DNA of 64,000 nucleotides. It comes from Agrostemma githago. Its lineage: Eukaryota > Streptophyta > Magnoliopsida > Caryophyllales > Caryophyllaceae. The stretch spans positions 13,782,001 through 13,846,000 of the forward strand of contig OY288251.1 of the NCBI GenBank assembly GCA_958450325.1, given 5' to 3'. Both the position numbers and the translations under genes were made by a program. The notes beneath the pieces were generated by a model. It had not been told where the DNA came from. It saw nothing but the letters and a program-made list of their open reading frames with translations, and made no database searches. Every line of letters starts with the position of its first letter. Positions within the stretch are counted from its first letter, which is position 1. Shown one piece after another: positions 11,490 through 24,019 of this stretch.

Positions 11490-12266
11490 TTGATGGTTAT
11501 TGTCTCCAAGAAAGTTATTGCCTAGAAGACGAATGAATTTTTGATGCGTGGATTGCAAAGTGTCAATCAAGGAAGAAAAAGTTTGGCAGCAATAATCAGC
11601 TAGAAAGAAAGCTCATTTTAAGAGGTTAGCCTCTCTCTATATTTTAGAGGGAGAAATTTTCTTTTTTTTCTAATAAATGAAATTGATCCTAATGGTAAAT
11701 GCAAAAAATTTCTAAAGTCAAAATTTGGTAACATCCCTTCTCCTTTAGAGTTGAAACCTATCATCTCTCAAGTGTTATTATTAATATGAGGATACTAATT
11801 ACCCAATAATCGTCTATGTTAACCTAAATGAAAACCAAATAATTAAGTTGCTTGATGTGTTAAGGACCCATAAAAAGGGTCATTTGATAATTGCATTGAC
11901 TATCTGAAAGAGCATTAATTAACCCTAATGTGTAATTGTGTAATGACTGCATCGAGGAAGATGAGTAGATGACTATATATTGTCCATCATCCTTCGATAA
12001 AAGGCTCAACGGAGGTTGAACCTCAATATAATGGAAGTGGTAAAATAGGAAGTAATGAAACTTTACACAACTAATATTATTTACTCTATTTAGAAGAGTA
12101 AATTGGTTAGTTCCGAACAAGTTGTACCAAAAACAAAAGCGCAATGATGGTAGAGTTGATCATGTGTCAGATTCGTGTGAGCTTAGACCAGGCCAAGACA
12201 ACAAAAATTAGTCTTTTTTGTAGGTCGGGCCAAAGTAGGCTTATTTTAGTTACCCCAAGCTTAACC
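11490..12266. other. Intergenic, no recognised feature
   Basis: AT-rich DNA between the LINE tail and the Cassandra target site. Short frames only, with no domain or RNA that I recognise. Confidence 0.5.
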
Positions 12267-12394
12267 CTAACTGAAAGATCCCACGTTGATTGAATATGTC
12301 CTATTTATAAGTTTAAATGACTAGTGCTTAAAGAGATTGAAAGTACTACTTATATCAACAAAGTGCACTTTTTCTTTTCTGGTTTGCCCATGAT

Positions 12395-12459
12395 AAGAAC
12401 TCTCCAGTTAAGCATGCTTGGCTGAGAGTAATCTTATGATGGGTGATCTCTTGAGAAGG
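12395..12459 (+). other. 5S rRNA-like domain of the Cassandra 5' LTR
   Basis: Matches the middle of plant 5S rRNA: agaactct-cagttaagc, atgcttggctgagagta and gatgggtga. These correspond to the box A and intermediate/box C internal promoter of RNA polymerase III. The 5S 5' third is absent and several bases differ, so this is LTR sequence and not a 5S gene. Confidence 0.88.
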
Positions 12460-12594
12460 TTCCCGAGATGCGCATGAGTGAGGACAAAATGTGCTGAATA
12501 TGATTCGTGTTGGTTTGTGGGACCAGTACAAAAGCCTGGTAAGCTACCGCGACTAACATTTTCGGTCCTAGTTTGGGTCGGGGTGTTACAAGTG

Positions 12595-12606
12595 GTATCA
12601 AAGCAA
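12595..12606 (+). promoter_or_regulatory. Cassandra primer-binding site
   Basis: tggtatcaaagc lies two bases after the 5' LTR. The usual sequence complementary to initiator-Met tRNA is tggtatcagagc. Confidence 0.85.
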
Positions 12607-12866
12607 CCCTGCGACCATGTATTTTGCACCTAGCGGGGGTGGATGATGGGTCAGCGGATATGCTGCCAAGCGCAACGAGGACGTTGCGTTCTTCAAGTGG
12701 AAGTGATTGAAACACCCCACAATTGAAGATATCTTATTTATGAGCTTAAATGACTAGTGCTTAAAAGGATTGAAAGTACTACTCATATCAACAAAGTGCA
12801 CTTTCGTTTATAGTTTGCTCAATATAAGAACTCTGCAACACTTTCCTTTCTGGTTTGCCCAAGATA

Positions 12867-12930
12867 AGAACTCTGCAGCTAAGCGTGCTTGGCTGGGAGT
12901 AATCTTAGGATGGGTGATCTCCTAGGAAGG
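12867..12930 (+). other. 5S rRNA-like domain of the Cassandra 3' LTR
   Basis: aactctgcagctaagcgtgc, ttggctgggagtaatc and aggatgggtgatctcctagg keep the 5S box A and box C positions better than the 5' LTR does. Confidence 0.88.
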
Positions 12931-13064
12931 TTTTCAGGATGCGCATGAGTGAGGACAAAATGCACTGGAAAGTACTCGTGTTGGTCTGTGGGACCATTAC
13001 AGAGCCTGGTGAGTTACCGCGACTAATATTTCCGGTCTTAGTTTGGGTTAGGTGTTACACTAAC

Positions 13065-13685
13065 AGGCTAGATTGGACATTTGAACTTAAATGAACTATT
13101 CAGACCCTAAAATTTATGGTTGCCGACTACCATTGGTGATAAAATGGCCTAACACATTCATCCACTCCCTCCTATTCTATGGGAAGCTACCATTTAGAAT
13201 TGGATCCACTATTAAGAATAATGGTAAAAAAATAGATGTTTACCAAAATACCCTTTTCTCATCTCGTCTACTCAGTATTAAAAGATAGGTTGGTACTTGG
13301 TAATATGATGAGGATAAAAAAGACTTTTTTTAGGTTTATTTTTGCCACTTATAGAAATGGGAGGAATTGAATGAAATGGTCGAAAAAGGAAAATGGTAGT
13401 TTTCCAATGAATGAGAGGGAGTAATAATTAAACGTACATATTTGTTTATAAATTTAAAACTATTAGTAGTACGCCCTTTGTCGCATTCATTCGGTTGCCT
13501 TTTTTATTCATTGTAATGTGTATTTTAATCAAATCCAAACAAAAGAACCAGACGGAGGGAGTATAAATTAGTGTAATTGAAGCAAGACTATTGATCGTCT
13601 CTCTAAAATTTTTGTGTGATACATATTGATTTCTCTGTGAGGAAAGTGAAGTAATACCGAGTACTACCAAAAATTACTTTCTTTT
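13065..13685. other. Upstream region of RPS15A
   Basis: No gene seen. It contains one Stowaway-like MITE (13472-13561) and otherwise AT-rich sequence. Confidence 0.5.
13472..13561. mobile_element. Stowaway-like MITE
   Basis: A 90-bp segment with a right end of acggagggag, TA at both borders, and a degenerate left end (cgccctttgt). Confidence 0.55.
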
Positions 13686-13692
13686 AAAAGTG

Positions 13693-13902
13693 TGGGCCAG
13701 CCCAAACAAAATTTGGGCCAAAGGATTATGATTTTTTTTTGGACCTTTTAAGTCCGACAAATGAACTTTTTAGACCATTATACAAAATCCAAGCCCTACA
13801 AGAAAAAAAAAAAGAAAACTAGGCCGAGTTGGGTGTGTGTGCTTGGGCCATTTAACCACCACCTCTCTTTTTCAGTAGATTTGGATTACAAGATAATGGG
13901 CT
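13693..13902 (+). promoter_or_regulatory. Cluster of site II (TGGGCY) elements, RPS15A promoter
   Basis: tgggcc occurs at 13693-13698, 13714-13719 and 13844-13849; tgggct at 13897-13902; and the inverted form agccca at 13699-13704. Such site II elements, together with a telo-box, are the characteristic promoter code of plant ribosomal protein genes. The gene starts directly downstream. Confidence 0.75.
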
Positions 13903-13956
13903 TTGTTGTCATTTAGAAGGGCTTGTAAAATGTAAAAAGTAGCCCGTCTATCAAAT

Positions 13957-13964
13957 TAGGGTTT
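13957..13964 (+). promoter_or_regulatory. Telo-box, RPS15A promoter
   Basis: tagggttt (inverted AAACCCTA) sits just upstream of the leader exon. It is commonly paired with site II elements in ribosomal protein and translation-factor genes of plants. Confidence 0.75.
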
Positions 13965-13974
13965 CGTCATAAAA

Positions 13975-15282
13975 CCCTCTATACCGCTGCCTCTCTCATA
14001 CCTCTCCATTTGTTCTCCCTCACAGATTTCTCTTCCTGGTAACCAACAACTTCTCCTTCATCTTATTCTTTCAGCTATTCATGTTTAAATTAGTTACGGA
14101 TTAATAGTTTTTTGAGTTGAGCATGTCGCATTTGGGTAATCTTTATTAAAATTTCTAGTTTTAAAATTTGTGACATTTGTTTTTACAATTTTAATCTGTT
14201 CAATTTTATGGCTGTAAATAATGTATTACTCGTAACATTTATTATTTATATTATTATTCTTGAGTATGTATGAAATGGGCATCAACGATCCAATCGAACG
14301 AAAAATAGCCAGCCATCAAATTCACCCATGTTTGTTAGTTTGGGTATCTGGAATTTATCCTGTTTGCGGATTATAGACCGTCTCTTATAAGTTTTCGTGT
14401 ATCTGTAAATGTATATCATGGGATCATATGAGTGATTGTGTACAACACTCCTCGAGATTACTCTTATGTATTTTCTGTAATTATATGGTCACTGCCGGTA
14501 CATGATTAAGGTTACTAGTTCTATGAGAAATGAACATGCGTATTTTTCGGACAGCGCCTTGAGCTCTCACTTTTTTTTATTTGTCAATTGAGCTATTAGT
14601 AATAGTAGCTCTCGAGCATGATGTTTGCTGATAAGATTAGCGATTTTGTTGTTGAGTTTTTTTGTAGAAGACAGACTGAGTGAAGGTGTAAGTACTTGTT
14701 AGAGATATTAGAGGTTCTAAATTTATTGGTGGCTCGCCCGGTGGATGTAACAATTGTTGTCTATTTTGGTAGTGTTTTGGTCGGAGTGAGGGAAATTTGA
14801 TATTGATATGTTACACACTTACACTGCATTAATTGATAATATAGGATGGTAAACTGCAGTAGTTAAATGATAACTTATTAATTGTTGGTAGCTCTTGCTT
14901 TAGATATTGGCTCTCGTTCCTTAATTTACTCTCTAATTGGCTCTAAAAGATACTCCGTTCGTTCTTTTTATTCATTTGTTTTCCTTTTATATTCATTGTT
15001 TGAATTATTTTATTTAAGGGCAAGCAAACGAACAGGGCAAAGAAAGTATTACTATAGTATAATAGGTATACGAGTATTAAAGAGGGGCCATATTGGTCAC
15101 GTCCGGTTTTTGTCTCCATATATATGTGTGAACCATTAGCGATTTTTAAAAGAGATTCATGCAAAAGTACCTACTATTACATGAAAAGCATAATATTGCC
15201 TGTTGTCCCGATGGATATGTCTTTGTATGCCTTGATTAATGTTGATTATGGTACTCTAAATTTATATAGCACCGTTTCTGAG
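13975..15282 (+). other. RPS15A: RPS15A 5' untranslated exon and leader intron
   Basis: A pyrimidine-rich leader (ctctataccgctgcctctctc) runs to a donor at 14038/14039 (ttcctg|gtaacc). The inferred leader intron of about 1.24 kb ends at an ag at 15281-15282, six bases before the start codon. A T-rich intron in the leader is common in plant ribosomal protein genes. The transcription start and acceptor are inferred from sequence. The intron holds a Stowaway MITE (14953-15046). Confidence 0.6.
14953..15046. mobile_element. Stowaway-type MITE in the RPS15A leader intron
   Basis: The left end ctccgttcgttcttttta is mirrored by a right end containing aacgaacagggcaaagaaag, flanked by TA at 14951-14952 and 15047-15048. 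The TIRs are moderately diverged. Confidence 0.6.
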
Positions 15283-15287
15283 CTACA

Positions 15288-15946
<659 letters not shown>

Positions 15947-16440
15947 GCAGTTGTTGCTGACTTAAACTGCAATGTTTTGAAGCTTACTACTACAATAGAA
16001 GCTGAAATTTGTTTTGATTTTGGTGGGATCTTTCTTGTTTTATTGAATGTAGACTAATTTTATTCTCCGACTGCTTTTATTGCATGTAGGTCTTAAAACC
16101 ATTGTTATAGTGTTTGTGTCGTCTTGTTTTTGCTGCTATTAGACGAGTGAAAATATTTTGGAGAACTATAATCTTTCTGATTGTGGATTTGCCTTCACAT
16201 GGAAGTCCTTGCTGTTGCTTATATTAGACCTACACAATGCACGGTAGACCAGGGACCTGAAAGCACTTGGCCCTCAAGGCCTTAGGTCACCCAAAATGAA
16301 CCCTCTGGCTAGGGCCTTCCTTAACCTTGGTTCGCTTGATGTTGATCTTGCTGACTGTACTCATCGGTCTGGGTTGGTCAAAGTGATTTGACTTCTAGCG
16401 GCTTCTTTTTGGTTTTATGTCATTAATATTTGTGCAAGTA
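15947..16440 (+). other. RPS15A 3' untranslated region and downstream DNA
   Basis: T-rich sequence after the stop fits a 3' untranslated region, probably ending within about 100-200 bp. No clear single poly(A) signal stands out. From about 16200 the sequence is unassigned. Confidence 0.4.
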
Positions 16441-16445
16441 TATAC

Positions 16446-16696
16446 TCCGTCCATCCCATTACGATATTCCTATTTACTTTTTGGGGTCGAAGATTGTCAA
16501 CTTTGACCATTAATCCTGTAAAAAGTATACAATTTTATAGTATGATTTTCACCTAATTACATTTTTGTTATCAAAAGATCTTTGTAAATTTATAATTTCA
16601 ACAAAAAATAATGACATATAGCAATAATAAAACTAAGTATCATCTCGAAGATCGTGAAAAAATAAATGGGGTCATCACTTATGGAATGGAGTTGAG
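16446..16696. mobile_element. Stowaway-like MITE, diverged
   Basis: Starts tactccgtccatcccattac. The right end contains cacttatggaatggagt, a decayed mirror image. About 250 bp, AT-rich and non-coding. Confidence 0.5.
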
Positions 16697-16769
16697 TAGA
16701 GCTGCATTGAACACGGTCGAAGATAAGGACGGACTTAATCGATGAAACAAAGGGTGACTAAAAACATGC

Positions 16770-17500
16770 TCTAAGCGAGCGCCAGTACTAGGGACACCCC
16801 TGAGGCACGTGTGTTTGTGATTTTCCAGTTTGGGTTTCTCGTGCTTGACTTTCTTGACGTATAATGGTATTTGGTGAGACGCCTGATTGACTCGTGTTTG
16901 TAAGCGAAATGACTCGGAACAAGCTTCGAGGTGACACTAGAAGACGCAAGTCTCGAAACGAGACGACCCGAAAAGGAACCTCGAAGCGAGCACGTTACTA
17001 GCATGCACAATAAAGCACACAAGACGACGTGAATGATTGATCGTGATCCTGACTCAGAATCAAGAGAGGAAAGTTTTAAAAAGATCGAAGTTTTGAAATT
17101 GAGTTTTGAGTTTGAAATTTGATGTTACGAGTCTTACGACGACAGGAAAAGTTGGTTCGAAGATGTCTGCAAATATTGCTATAACGGATCCAAACAATCA
17201 TGAGTTGAAAATCCATTGATAGTAACGACACAAAATCGAGATTTAGAAGATGTTCTTTCTAAAAGAGGAAATTACTTTTACCGAAATCGACGAATCGTGA
17301 AAAGGGACGGTTTTAAAACCTATTTTTTAAAATGCTTTGAAATGTTTTTGCCGCGGTGATATCAAAAGATCTACGAGTAGTTTTTTTTAGAAATTTGACG
17401 ATAATAACAGTGTGTAACGAAGAAAGAATAGGGTAAACGAGATTCTTAGCAAGTTAAAACCGACGTTTCATTATTTTGACAAATCAATCATTATAACTAG
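16770..17500 (-). mobile_element. Gypsy leader remnant related to E2
   Basis: Words and order match the E2 leader (59890-60450): ctcgtgcttgact / ctcgtgctcgact, tatttggtgagacg / tatttggcgagacg, gagacgaccc, and ttgatcgtgatcc / ttgatcgcgatcc. Only this untranslated piece is left, with no LTR or gag. Confidence 0.6.
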
Positions 17501-17716
17501 GGTGAGCAAAATCGGGGACCTAGACTGGCTTGACAAACCGGTTCGAGGACCCGTTTTTTAAAAGTATGATTTTCTTAAACCCAGAACCGACCCGTTTTTT
17601 TTTTAAATCGTAAATCAGAATCGGAAACTGGTTTTAAAACCGGGGACCCAGTTTTGAATTTTCAATTTGGTCCGCCTTTAGTTCTTTATTTTAGGGATAT
17701 TAATTTTTTTTAGGAT

Positions 17717-19270
17717 TTTTTTATCAAAAGACACCTAACATTTAGGCCTTCCGTAAATAAGGCACCTATAGTTTTTTTTGCCCAAAAGCACTTTAAATTT
17801 ACATTTCTTTGTTAAAGGCACCAAATCTCAACTTCCGTAAAAAAATCGTTAATATTGACGGTTTATCCCTTAATTCTCTTCCCCCATCCCTTAATCAAAC
17901 CCAAGCATCCCTTCATCAAACTCAATTATACTCCGTACAAATTAAACTTTTGAGTTCAGTTTTCATTTTTATGTTATTTACCCTAACTTTCGAGTATAAT
18001 TTTTTATTTCAATTTTGTTTTTACGTTATTCATTTTTTTTGTTTTGGTAAACCTAATTATTAATTGTTGTTGTCATTCATTTTTTGTTTTAGTAACCATT
18101 TGTATTCCATTCTTTATGTGCCTCATATCATATAAGATGAGTACTTGAAGATGACATGTTAATTGAGAATATGCAAAAGTGAAAAAAAAAGTAGGATTCA
18201 ATTAAGAGGAGAATAAAAAAGGTTTTGGAGGGAAATTAAGTTTTTTTGGGAAGGAAAATGGAGTATTGTGGCCTTGTAGGAGAAATAAAAAGGATGAAAA
18301 GAGAGATAATAAAGAGCAATGCAGGTCCCTCAAATGGTTACGAGTGGCCCTGTTCCAAAGTTTAAAATGAGGTCTTGCTTAAAAAAATCCGATGAAAATA
18401 ATGTATTGTTTTCTTATTGTGTCTTGAAGTTCAATAAAAAACCCTAATTATGTCGTATTCCTTCCGTTTTATTCATTTGTTTGCATTTTAGATTCATTGT
18501 GAGTAATATTCTAATTCAAACAAATCAGCGAAATGGAAAAAATATTTAGTTACTTTTAAAAATATCTATCTAGTCCAGTTTTTTTCTCGACACGGACACA
18601 TTTTATTTAGTTATTTAACATATTTCGCCCATTTTTTGAACATTCTAAATCACTGCACTAATCACACATAAGATTAAATGTATAAAGCAGAAGTAACGAG
18701 ACACGATTATTTTCAAGTACTAAATGGTACTACTTCTTTTCATATAATAATAAGTCGTTTTATGGATAAATTTTTGGTGAAAACAATATTTTATATTTCC
18801 AAAGATAATTAATTGCATGCAGTAATTTAATGAGAAAAGGAAGACAAAAATGTAAGGTAAGAGGGTTTGATCCCAAACCTAGGCAAACCTCTTACCTCCT
18901 GATCAAGAAACAATCACTGGTACTATATGCATAAATTTTCTATAAGTTGAAGCCCTTTTTATTCATGGACCCCGGTTCTTAGAACCGGGTGAACATGCTA
19001 ATCAACGGGCCTGGAGTAATGTAAAGGAAGAGGGAATGAAAGAGTTGATTGGATTCGGTTTAGGGATGATTGGATTCGATTTAGGGATTTGCTTAGATTA
19101 AGGGGTGAAGGAAAAGGATAAGGGATGAATCGTCAACATTAACGGTTTTTTGACGGAAGTTGAGGTTTGATGTCTTTTAACAAAGAAATGTAAATTTAAG
19201 GTGCTTTTGGGCCAAAAATAATTATAGGTGTCTTATTTACAGGAGGACTAAAGGTCTTTTGACAAAAAAC
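17717..19270. mobile_element. Element with ~210-bp terminal inverted repeats (MULE-like)
   Basis: The left end (17717-17925) and right end (19060-19270) are inverted copies. Matching words include tcaaaagac / gtcttttga, aataaggcacctatag / ctataatt...gtgtctta and aaatttacatttctttgtta / taacaaagaaatgtaaattt. Long TIRs without a transposase suggest a non-autonomous Mutator-like or foldback element. I did not find a secure target duplication. The interior holds a Stowaway-like piece (about 18457-18545). Confidence 0.65.
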
Positions 19271-19387
19271 TCTTTTTCTTTAATAAAAAAACATGTTATC
19301 TCGTTAAGCAGCAACAACATTCAATAGGGAAAAAAGTATTATACACCTGGTTGTATAGTAGGATTGTACAACCAGGTGGTTATATTA

Positions 19388-19390
<3 letters not shown>

Positions 19391-19426
<36 letters not shown>
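19391..19426. repeat. (TA)n microsatellite
   Basis: About 18 TA units, inside the 3.8-kb TIR element. Confidence 0.95.
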
Positions 19427-19431
<5 letters not shown>

Positions 19432-19659
19432 GTCTCACGTTAAATTACCGTGAGACGGTCTCATACAAGTTTTTGTGTATATATATATATAAAATTTAAA
19501 CTCCTCCTCTTTCCCCTCTAACTTCATTCACATTTAAAGTCCTCCTTTTCCTTTTTTTTCCTTGTAGTTTTCTGCTTCCTTAAAAACACTCCCTCTTCAA
19601 TTTCTCGTATGTATCAATTAAAATTTCATTTTTTTAAACCAAACTTTGCCCATAAACAT

Positions 19660-21430
19660 TTCGAACTGTTTACAGTATATTTTCGTGATGTCGAAATACG
19701 TTGATTAAAAACTCTGAGTATGTGTGCAAAAATTATGAGCTAACAAGTAAAGTTCTTGAGCTTTCAAAATACTTTTTCGAGTATGAGTTTCCGTGACAAA
19801 CATTTCAAACTTTTCGAGCTTCATATTAATTTTTACGAGCTTTTAATTTTTGTATCCGAGCTTCGTATGATATGAGGGTACTTTAATATGAGGGTCCACT
19901 AACTTGTAATCAATAAATATATTTTCGTGATGTCAAAATACATTCACTAAAAATTCTGAGTATGTGTGCAAAAATTATGAGCTAACAAAGTAAAGTTCTC
20001 GAGCTTTCAAAATAATTTTTCGTGTATGAGTTTCTGTGACAAACATTTCAAACTTTCCGAGTTTCATATTATTTTTACGAGCTTTTAATTCTTGTATCCG
20101 AGCTTAGTACCCACTAGTGCATTTTCCATCTTTCGTAGTGGTGCAACATATACTTTAAGACGATGCAAACTATCAATTCTAAAAAAAATTGAGCTATAAT
20201 GAAATCAACTTGAGCCATGAATTGATTATAATGTAATATTTAAAATCCGAGCTAACCATAATACTCGTAAGAAATTATTGACCATATAAATAAACTTTCT
20301 CAGCTATCATGACCATATAAATAAACTTTCTCTTCAAACCTTTTACGAGTACAATATTTTTTTTAAGCTTTGTATCATGAGATTTTTTGAGTTTTTAATT
20401 AATTTTACGAGTGTCGTATGTATCAATTAAAATATCATTTTTTTTAACCAAACGTAGCCCATAAACATTTCAAATTCTTTACCGTATATTTTCGTGATGT
20501 CGAAATACGTTCACTAAAAATTCCGAGTATGTGTGCAAAAATTATGAGCTAACAAGTAAAGTTCTCGAGCTTTCAAAATAATTTTCCGAGTATGAGTTTC
20601 TGTGACAAACATTTCAAACTTTTCGAGCTTCATATTAATTTTTACGAGCTTTTAATTTTTGTATCCGAGCATAGTATGATTTTTTGAGTTTTTAATTAAA
20701 TTTTACGAGTGTCGTATGTATCGATTAAAATTTCATTTTTTTTAACCAAACTTTGCCCATAAACATTCCGAATTGTTTACAGTATATTTTCGTGATGTCA
20801 AAATACGTTCACTAAAAATTCTGAGTATGTGTGCAATAATTATGAGCTAACAAGTAAAGTTCTCGAGCTTTCAAAATACTTTTTCGAGTATGAGTTTCTG
20901 TGACAAACATTTCAAACTTTTCGAGCTTCATATTAATTTTTACGAGCTTTTAATTTTTGTATCCGAGCTTCATATGATATGAGGGTCCTTTAATATGAGG
21001 GTCCACTAACTTGTAATCAATAAATATATTTTCGTGATGTCAAGATACATTCACTAAAAATTCCGAGTATGTGTGCAAAAATTATGAGCTAACAAGTAAA
21101 GTTCTCGAGCTTTCAAAATAATTTTTCGAGTATGAGTTTCTGTGACAAACATTTCAAACTTTTCGAGCTTCATATTATTTTTACGAGTTTTAATTCTTGT
21201 ATCCGAGCTTAGTACGAACTAATGCATTTTTCATCTTTCGTAGAGGTGCAACATACTTTAAGATGATGCAAACTATCAATTCTAAAAGTTTTTGAGCTAT
21301 AATGAAATCAACTTGAGCCATGAATTGATTATAATGTAATATTTAAAATCCGAGCTAACTGTAATACTCGTAAGAAGTTATTGACCATATAAATAAACTT
21401 TCTCAGTTATCATGACTATAATACAAGCTG
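19660..21430. repeat. Repeated ~240-300-bp segment, five copies
   Basis: The block running ttttcgtgatgtc, ttcactaaaaattc, gagtatgtgtgcaaaaatta, aagttctcgagctttcaaaa and gacaaacatttcaaac begins near 19680, 19922, 20487, 20784 and 21026. A larger unit (19920-20300) recurs at about 21025-21420. No coding potential. Confidence 0.85.
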
Positions 21431-21627
21431 TAAATAAAATGCAATATTATATTTAATTTTTGAGGTACTTGCAATCCTTCTTGAGCTAATAAATATACTT
21501 ACTACTCCTTTAATATGAGGGTCCACTAACGGAAAAAAAAATGACAAACTATAAATTAAAAAATGACTCCAACTATAGACAATCTGGTGCAAACTATGTC
21601 AGTACTAAAAACTCAATAAATATGAAA

Positions 21628-22947
21628 TTACATCATAACTGATAATCCTCCGTCGTCCGGCGTCGTGAGAATTTCACGAAGACCTACGTGACTATCACCA
21701 AGATTATTAATAGTAGACGTAGTTCGTGCAGTATCCGACACCTTTCCTACATTACTCGATGCCCGTTTACGTGCCCAAGTCTCGGCAACCTTAAATCTCC
21801 CACGAGCTCGACTACTTTCAATATCCATCAAACTCCTCTTCCTAGTCAATTTTCAAGTATTCAATTAAAAAAAATTGAGCTACAAGGAAAACAACTCAAG
21901 CTAGGAATAAATTACGAGTACAATTTAATATCTAAAATTCGGGATAATTGTAATACTCGTGAGAAATTATTGAGCTTGTGAATAAACAATTTGAGCTATC
22001 ATGTCCATAATTCGAGCTAACATTAAAAAATAATGTAATATTTAAAATCCGAGCTAATTGTTAATTTGTTATACTTTTGAGTTAGTAAATATAATTACTT
22101 TCCATGCATATTTTTAATATGAGATATCACTAATATTTCTAGAGTTTCAGTACCAAATTTTAGTAACATAAAAAATTAGTGATACTATTGACAATTACCT
22201 TCACAACGAGATGCATCCTCTACTTCTTGTCCCGGAGCCAATGATAATGCTTTCGAAGTTACAATTTCCAAAGAAATTTCATTTTCCCTCGTCACCAAAA
22301 AAAAAGAAATTTCATTTTCCTTAGGAATTTCATTATCCGTTGGCGATGATAAATTAATAGTTCCCTTTGCAATTAAATCTTCACAACACCATTGGTAGTT
22401 CAAGATAAAATATAAAAACATTATCCGACAAATTACACGATCTTTTTAAGCCGAGATACAATTAATTTTTAGGTCCATTATCAATTCTTAAACGTTTTGA
22501 GCTATTATGAAAATAACTCGAGCTATAATTAAAATGTAATATAATAGTTAAATTTTGAGCTAATTGTCATACTTTTTGAGCATATCAATATAACTACTAC
22601 CCTTTTAATATAATGGTCCAAATTTTCTCATTAAATAGTTAATCGAGTATAACTTTTTGAGTTTCGTCGTAAATAAATTGAGCTATGCTACCGTAAAAAA
22701 CTTTTCATTCCGTAATTAACATTCGACAATATTAAATCAATCTATGAAAAAAATTACGTTTACTTATTGCATATCATAAAATACAACCAATTAACCATGA
22801 AAATTTACAATATGCAAAACAAAGTCTAGAAATATGTACAGAGTAATAATATTAACAGTTCATACTAATATTACCTTGACAAGGAGAATTAACTTGTTGT
22901 TGTCTTCTAGAATTGATCGTTTCCAAGTTGAATTCTTCAATATCCAT
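21628..22947 (-). pseudogene. Degenerate multi-exon gene remnant in the TIR element
   Basis: Three minus-strand pieces look like exons. One starts with an ATG at 22947 (MDIEEFNLETINSRRQQQ) and ends at a GT donor at 22874. A second, acidic piece (about 22420-22190) ends CEG before another gtaatt donor. A third (21849-21628) is basic and then Thr/Ser-rich, including ARGRFKVAETWARKR. Intervening DNA is AT-rich and full of stops. I do not recognise the protein. It could be the decayed product of the element or a captured host gene. Confidence 0.35.
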
Positions 22948-23689
22948 TGAAAAATGGATTTACTATACTGATTTAATGGAGAAACATGAGAAAAAGAGAA
23001 AAATATGTTGGCAGTTACACAGTTAGAGAAAGAATGGGGAAGAACTGATGATTACGTACATTAGTATTTGGTTAGATTAATTAAAATATAGCAGTGAAAT
23101 GACATAACTAACCCTGGTTGTATATAAGCATTATACAACCAGGTGTATAATCCTCTTACTGATTCAATAGGCTTAACAAGTTACGGTAGCAACTTTTTAA
23201 AGGTGAATATACATCACTTTTGGTACAATTTACCTCCAAATTGTAGTCATCAGATTTCATTGGATCAATGACTAAGATTTGAGATTTTTTCATTAATAAA
23301 ATCTCTCATATTCCAGAATAGTTTCACATATTAAGATTTTTTTGACAAAAAATTGCTAAACTCTTTACAAAATCAAATAAATAAAAAATACGTTCAATTG
23401 ACATCAAAATAAAAAAAATTATTCGTTCAATTTCTTCGTTATTCTTCGTTCAACTTAATTATCTGCTTTCTTCGTTCAGTTATTTCTTCTACATGCAATT
23501 ATATTATTGATGTGTTCCTATATTTCTATGTTAATTAATTCAAATTTCATAACCTAATCGATTATTCTTTAATGTTTAGGATTACTCAACTTGTGTTGTT
23601 CTCTACGTATAATTGAAATAAGAAATTTAATGTGATAACAATATCACATGTTAGAATAACTGTTAGTGTACTATATAATCATTGCAATC

Positions 23690-23990
23690 ATACAATAACT
23701 AAGCATTGCATTTCAAACAATAACTAAATGAATACCATCAAATAACTAAATTAACATTATGAAATAACTAGATAAACAACTTACAATAACTAGATAAACA
23801 CCGATTATAATAACTACTTAAGAATTACAATAACTGGATAAACACCTTACAATAACTATATTTGTGGATTAGAATAACTAAATATACACCTTACAATAAC
23901 TGGATATAACTCACAGATTGATGATAACAAGTACAATATGTTCAATTGTGACAACTATGCAAATTGAAATACAATAACCTTATTTAAACA
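23690..23990. repeat. Short degenerate minisatellite (aataactagataaacac)
   Basis: The words aataactagataaacac and ttacaataact recur about every 25-30 bp, about ten times. A looser version (gaataactg) continues to about 24390. Confidence 0.7.
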
Positions 23991-24019
23991 TTAAAATAAC
24001 TAAATGAATAGTATTATGG

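Larger units (their letters stand above)
12272..13059 (+). mobile_element. Complete Cassandra-type TRIM retrotransposon
   Basis: Two LTRs (12272-12592 and 12708-13059) begin tgaaa and end gtgttaca. They enclose only 115 bp. The internal region starts with tggtatcaaagc (12595-12606), one mismatch from the initiator-Met tRNA primer site. The element is flanked by a perfect 5-bp duplication ctaac (12267-12271 and 13060-13064). Each LTR contains a 5S rRNA-like domain, the defining trait of Cassandra. It encodes no protein, so it must be moved by enzymes from other elements. The LTRs have diverged noticeably, including an extra ~30 bp in the 3' LTR, so the insertion is not recent. Confidence 0.93.
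19338..23150. mobile_element. 3.8-kb TIR element with hairpin termini
   Basis: The outer ends attatacacctggttgtata and tatacaaccaggtgtataat are inverted copies. Each end also contains a local palindrome: cacctggttgta / tacaaccaggtg at 19344-19378, and cctggttgtata / tatacaaccagg at 23113-23143. The body is AT-rich, with a (TA)n run at 19391-19426, a five-fold repeated segment, and possible degenerate exons on the minus strand. The superfamily is not clear to me, and the target duplication is masked by A/T-rich flanks. Confidence 0.65.

Noticed and set aside
12395..12459. 5S rRNA gene
   Set aside because: Only the middle of 5S is present, with several changes, inside a Cassandra LTR bounded by a target duplication.
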